Shown piece by piece: positions 14,204-16,971 of a stretch of DNA of 16,971 nt (position 1 is the first letter of the stretch; each line of letters starts with the position of its first letter). The notes under the pieces were generated by a model that searched no databases, was not told the DNA's origin, and was given only the letters and a program-made list of their open reading frames with translations. Both the position numbers and the translations under genes were made by a program. Origin of the DNA: Thermoflexus sp. (GTDB lineage Bacteria; Chloroflexota; Anaerolineae; Thermoflexales; Thermoflexaceae); the NCBI RefSeq assembly GCF_034432235.1, contig NZ_DAOUCJ010000073.1, forward strand, positions 1-16,971, given 5' to 3'.

Positions 14204-15148
14204 TTATGCCGGCGATCCCTGGGCGTATCGCATCCGGGCATAAGCCAGGGCCCCGAGCAGCCCGACATGGTCTCCCAGGGCGGTCCGGACAATGGGCGTC
14301 ACATAATCCAGCGTCATGGCGCGCTCCCGGGCATAGGCCCGGATCTTCTCCAGAAACCAGTCCCCGGCCTTCATCACGCCGCCGCCCAGGATGATCAGGG
14401 TAGGGTTGAAGATGTGCCAGAAGGTGGCGATCCCCACGCCCAGATAGAACGCCGCTCGATCCATAATGGCCCCGGCGATCGGATCTCCCCGGGCGGCGGC
14501 CTCCGCAACGTCCTTTGCTGTGACCCCCGAAGGATCCGACCAGGGGACAGGATCGCCCCGCGCCCACGCCTCCCGGGCCATGCGGGCGATGGCCGTCCCG
14601 GAGGCCACGGCCTCCAGACACCCGGTCTGCCCACAGCCGCAGCGCGGCCCCCCTTTCGCTTCCACCACGATGTGACCTAATTCCGCCCCCAGCCCGTGGG
14701 CGCCCTCGAGCAACACGCCGTGGGTGATGACTCCTCCCCCAATGCCGGTGCTGATCGTCAGATACACCATGTGCTCATGGCCGCGACCCGCCCCATATTG
14801 CCACTCCCCCAGCGCAGCCAGGTTGGCATCGTTGCCGACAAAACAGGGCACGTGGAACTGGCTCCGAAGGCGATCGGCCAGGGGGACGTTCTCCCACCCC
14901 AAATTGGGCGCGGTGAGCACCACCCCGGTGTGCGGATCGAGGGGACCAGGAACGCCCACCCCCATCGCCTCCACCGGCTCATCCGCGGGCCAGACCTCCT
15001 GGATCGCGTGAATGATCCGGGCGATCACCGCCTCCACACCCTCTTCCGCCCGGGTGGGGTATCCCACCCGGGCCAGGATTTGTCCCTCCGCATTGCAGCG
15101 AGCAACCCGGATGTTCGTCCCCCCGAGATCCACAGCGATGTAAACCAT
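14204..15148 (-). CDS. ROK-family sugar kinase (glucokinase-like)
   Basis: This 314-residue protein shows the ASKHA kinase fold of the ROK family: phosphate loop VDLGGTNIRVA (6-16), GVGVPGPLD (63-71), VGNDANLAALGE with the catalytic D107 (104-115), STGIGGGVI (133-141), the sugar-contacting ELGHIVVE (156-163; E156, H159) and the zinc motif CGCGQTGCLEAVASG (170-184; C170, C172, C177). LGGGVMKAGDWF near the C-terminus is the second nucleotide-binding segment. There is no N-terminal DNA-binding domain, so it is a kinase rather than a ROK repressor. It resembles bacterial ATP-dependent glucokinases, but N-acetyl-sugar or fructose substrates cannot be excluded. GGAGG five bases upstream fixes the ATG at 15148. 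It is 67 nt downstream of the patatin gene on the same strand. Confidence 0.93.
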   Translation of the reverse strand: MVYIAVDLGGTNIRVARCNAEGQILARVGYPTRAEEGVEAVIARIIHAIQEVWPADEPVEAMGVGVPGPLDPHTGVVLTAPNLGWENVPLADRLRSQFHVPCFVGNDANLAALGEWQYGAGRGHEHMVYLTISTGIGGGVITHGVLLEGAHGLGAELGHIVVEAKGGPRCGCGQTGCLEAVASGTAIARMAREAWARGDPVPWSDPSGVTAKDVAEAAARGDPIAGAIMDRAAFYLGVGIATFWHIFNPTLIILGGGVMKAGDWFLEKIRAYARERAMTLDYVTPIVRTALGDHVGLLGALAYARMRYAQGSPA

Positions 15149-15215
15149 GAGGGCCTCCGTTCGCGTAAGTCTTGAACAGATCCAGAGCCCCCGGGAAAAC
15201 CCGCAACGCGGCCTC

Positions 15216-16169
15216 TCAACCCTTTGGCGTCTTCAAATGAAGCAACCGCCGACGTTGTGGAGGGAGATAAGGTCGGCCTCCGCCCGGGATGGCCGGCGCG
15301 GCCAGAGCCCGTATGCTCTCGGCCGTCACTTCACAAACCTGATTCGGCCGGGGATCCGCCAGATAGCGCCGCATGGCCTCATAGCCCGCCTCCAGCATCT
15401 GCGCCGTCCGGGAGAAATCCAGAAAAGAGATCTCCCGAAAGGCGGTCAGGCAGATGTGATGCACCGTCGCAGGGGATTGCAGTGCGTCATACAGGTCGTC
15501 CAGGATCTGCTCGCTCAGCAGGGTTTGATAGGCGGTCATGGCGATCTCCACCAGCCCCCGCCGCGGGGGAAGCACCTGAGGACTGAAGCTCAGATCGAGG
15601 ATGTAAAGCTCCTCCGCCCCCTTCTCCAGGGCGATGGTGATCGGCACCACCGCAACCACCCCGCCGTCCACCAGCTGCATGTTCCGGAAACGCACCGGCG
15701 GATGGATCACCGGGACGCTCGCGCTGGCCAGGACCGCTTCCAGCAACGGCGCGGAGGGATCGTCGCCGAAAAGGATCAGGCGCTGGGTGCGCAAATCCGC
15801 GGCTGTGACATAGCAGGGCCGCTGGAGATCCCCGAACGTGCGGACACCTGGGGGGAGGTGGGCCTGCAGAACCCGCCGCAATCCTGATCCATCGAACAGG
15901 CTATCCTGGTGGGTGAGCAGGCGCCATAGAACCGTGAGCCGATTGCCTGGATAGATGTCTTTGCGGCGGACGCTCTGCCACGCCACGGCCAGGCGTTCCA
16001 CGCCTTCGATGGTGGGCTCCGCCGCCAGAGCGGCGGCGTTAATGGCCCCGGCGGAGGTTCCCACCAGGAGATCCGGCTCGATCCCGTGCTCCAGCAGCGC
16101 CTTCAACGCGCCGACCTGGAGCGGACCGCGGTTCCCGCCCCCGCTCAGCACAAAGGCCCGTCGCGCCAT
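15216..16169 (-). CDS. Patatin-like phospholipase
   Basis: This 317-residue lipid acyl hydrolase uses a Ser-Asp dyad. The oxyanion motif GGGNRGPLQVG (10-20), the nucleophile motif GTSAG (S39) and the DGG motif (catalytic D168, DGGVVAVVP) are all present in the expected order. These enzymes cleave acyl chains from phospholipids or other esters; many bacterial RssA-type members lack a known substrate. No signal peptide or membrane helix is apparent, so it is likely cytoplasmic. The C-terminal third (about 200-317) is less typical and ends in a basic, Arg/Pro-rich stretch. The ATG at 16169 has GAGG five bases upstream. It lies between the glycosyltransferase gene (63-nt gap with a TATAAT box) and the ROK kinase. 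Confidence 0.92.
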   Translation of the reverse strand: MARRAFVLSGGGNRGPLQVGALKALLEHGIEPDLLVGTSAGAINAAALAAEPTIEGVERLAVAWQSVRRKDIYPGNRLTVLWRLLTHQDSLFDGSGLRRVLQAHLPPGVRTFGDLQRPCYVTAADLRTQRLILFGDDPSAPLLEAVLASASVPVIHPPVRFRNMQLVDGGVVAVVPITIALEKGAEELYILDLSFSPQVLPPRRGLVEIAMTAYQTLLSEQILDDLYDALQSPATVHHICLTAFREISFLDFSRTAQMLEAGYEAMRRYLADPRPNQVCEVTAESIRALAAPAIPGGGRPYLPPQRRRLLHLKTPKG

Positions 16170-16221
16170 GCCGGCCTCGCCTCATCCAGGGAATGTTCAC
16201 CGGGAAGAGCCCCTTTTCCCC

Positions 16222-16227
16222 ATTATA
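16222..16227 (-). promoter_or_regulatory. Candidate -10 box of the patatin-ROK unit
   Basis: The minus strand reads TATAAT in the short gap after the glycosyltransferase stop, predicting a leader of about 45 nt. No convincing -35 hexamer is found at normal spacing, so it is a weak call. Confidence 0.35.
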
Positions 16228-16232
16228 GGAGC

Positions 16233-16971
16233 CTATTCCTGCAACAACGGCTCGACGACTTCATGCCAGCGCCGGGCCGCAGCCTCCCATGTGAACCGGC
16301 GGGCCCGTTCCAGGCCTGCCATCCGCAACCGGGCCTGCCGCTCGGGATCCTCCAGCACGGCGCGCAGCCCCCGCGCGATATCCTCCACCGATTCCGGATC
16401 CACCAGCACCCCCGCCTCGCCGACCACTTCCGGCAATGAGGAGGTTCGCGAAACCACCACCGGGACCCCACACGCCATCGCCTCCAGGGCCGGCAGCCCG
16501 AAGCCCTCATAGCGGGAAACCAGCGCGAAGGCCGCGGCGGCGGAATACAGGGCCGGCAGGTCCTCATCGGCCACAAAGCCCAGCCAGTGGATGCGATCCG
16601 CCAGCCCGGAGCGCCGGATCGCCTCGAAGGTCCCTTCGGCTTTCCAGCCCTGTTCCCCCACGATCACCAGATGGCCCTGGGGGAAGATCTCTTCGCGGAC
16701 CAGGATCGCGAAGGCCTCAATCAGGCGCGGGTAGTTCTTGCGGGGCTGCACCGTGCCCACCGTGAGCACGAACGGCCACGGCCCCAGCCCATAGCGCGTC
16801 CGCACCCGGGCTTGCTGCGCTGGATCCTCAACGGGGCGGAAGCGTGGTTCGACCCCGCTGTAAAGCACCGTGACCCGCTCCGGCGGCACCCCCCAGAGGC
16901 GGATGAGATCCTGGCGGGTGGACTCCGAATCGGCCAGGATGTGGGTCGCCCGCCACACCGCGCGCGGCACA
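16233..16971 (-). CDS. GT4-family glycosyltransferase, C-terminal part (5' end outside window)
   Basis: The gene runs off the right edge; 245 residues are visible, covering the end of the N-terminal domain and the whole C-terminal GT-B domain. Signatures: HILADSESTRQDLIR (10-24), VLYSGVEPRF (35-44), VGTVQPRKNYPRLIEAF (71-87), the sugar-nucleotide pocket SRYEGFGLPALEAMACGVPVV (about 152-172, the E-x7-E motif) and EVVGEAGVLVDP (181-192). This is the layout of retaining GT4 enzymes of the mannosyltransferase/glycogen-synthase type, which build cell-surface glycans or glycolipids; donor and acceptor are not deducible. A GTG at the very edge is in frame but is internal to the family, not the true start. 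The patatin gene follows on the same strand. Confidence 0.93.
   Translation of the reverse strand, partial: VPRAVWRATHILADSESTRQDLIRLWGVPPERVTVLYSGVEPRFRPVEDPAQQARVRTRYGLGPWPFVLTVGTVQPRKNYPRLIEAFAILVREEIFPQGHLVIVGEQGWKAEGTFEAIRRSGLADRIHWLGFVADEDLPALYSAAAAFALVSRYEGFGLPALEAMACGVPVVVSRTSSLPEVVGEAGVLVDPESVEDIARGLRAVLEDPERQARLRMAGLERARRFTWEAAARRWHEVVEPLLQE

Noticed and set aside
16968..16970. GTG at the right edge as the start of the glycosyltransferase
   Set aside because: GT4 proteins have about 130 or more residues before this point, so the gene continues outside the window.

Overview
The window is about 17 kb of GC-rich bacterial chromosome with densely packed housekeeping genes. The organism is most likely a thermophilic member of the Chloroflexota, in or near the Thermoflexus/Anaerolineae lineages. 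That is an inference from three things: the combination of a tungsten-type aldehyde ferredoxin oxidoreductase with a bactofilin, patatin and ROK kinase, a short RHS-core remnant, and two copies of a C/G-tract palindromic intergenic repeat of a kind I associate with these genomes. No 16S or other marker gene is present, so the taxonomy is tentative.

Layout. Positions 1-907 form an accessory edge: the 3' end of an unrecognised, lower-GC gene followed by a decayed RHS-repeat core fragment. Positions 744-4892 hold a minus-strand run read as CBS-pair protein, DUF402 protein, aldehyde ferredoxin oxidoreductase, then a membrane-embedded M28-type peptidase. A TATAAT box and a perfect 12-bp palindrome precede the CBS gene. 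aroA stands alone on the plus strand (5070-6380) and converges on the next run.

Positions 6406-13181 hold a second minus-strand run read as bactofilin, purA, purB, uvrB, then a lipid-kinase-like protein. It begins at the best promoter in the window (TTGACA-18-TATAGT). purA and purB catalyse the two adenylosuccinate steps and lie next to each other in pathway order. mobA (13466-14050, plus) makes the guanylylated pterin cofactor. It diverges from bactofilin across a structured 284-bp spacer. Positions 14204-16971 hold a third minus-strand run: a partial GT4 glycosyltransferase, a patatin-like phospholipase and a ROK sugar kinase.

Functional links. AOR depends on a pterin cofactor and MobA is a pterin-cofactor enzyme, but they are about 9.5 kb apart and their connection is only thematic. 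The CBS and DUF402 genes overlap, and AOR follows after 42 nt, so those three probably form one transcript. The most unusual items are the PurA substitutions at normally invariant positions, the M28 peptidase whose catalytic domain is interrupted by membrane segments, the paired hairpins in the purB leader, the palindrome at the CBS start, the RHS remnant with its unknown neighbour, and the interspersed GC-hairpin repeats. I found no tRNA, rRNA, CRISPR array, transposase or obvious new defence system. No gene-free stretch exceeds 300 bp; the longest is the 284-bp bactofilin/mobA spacer.
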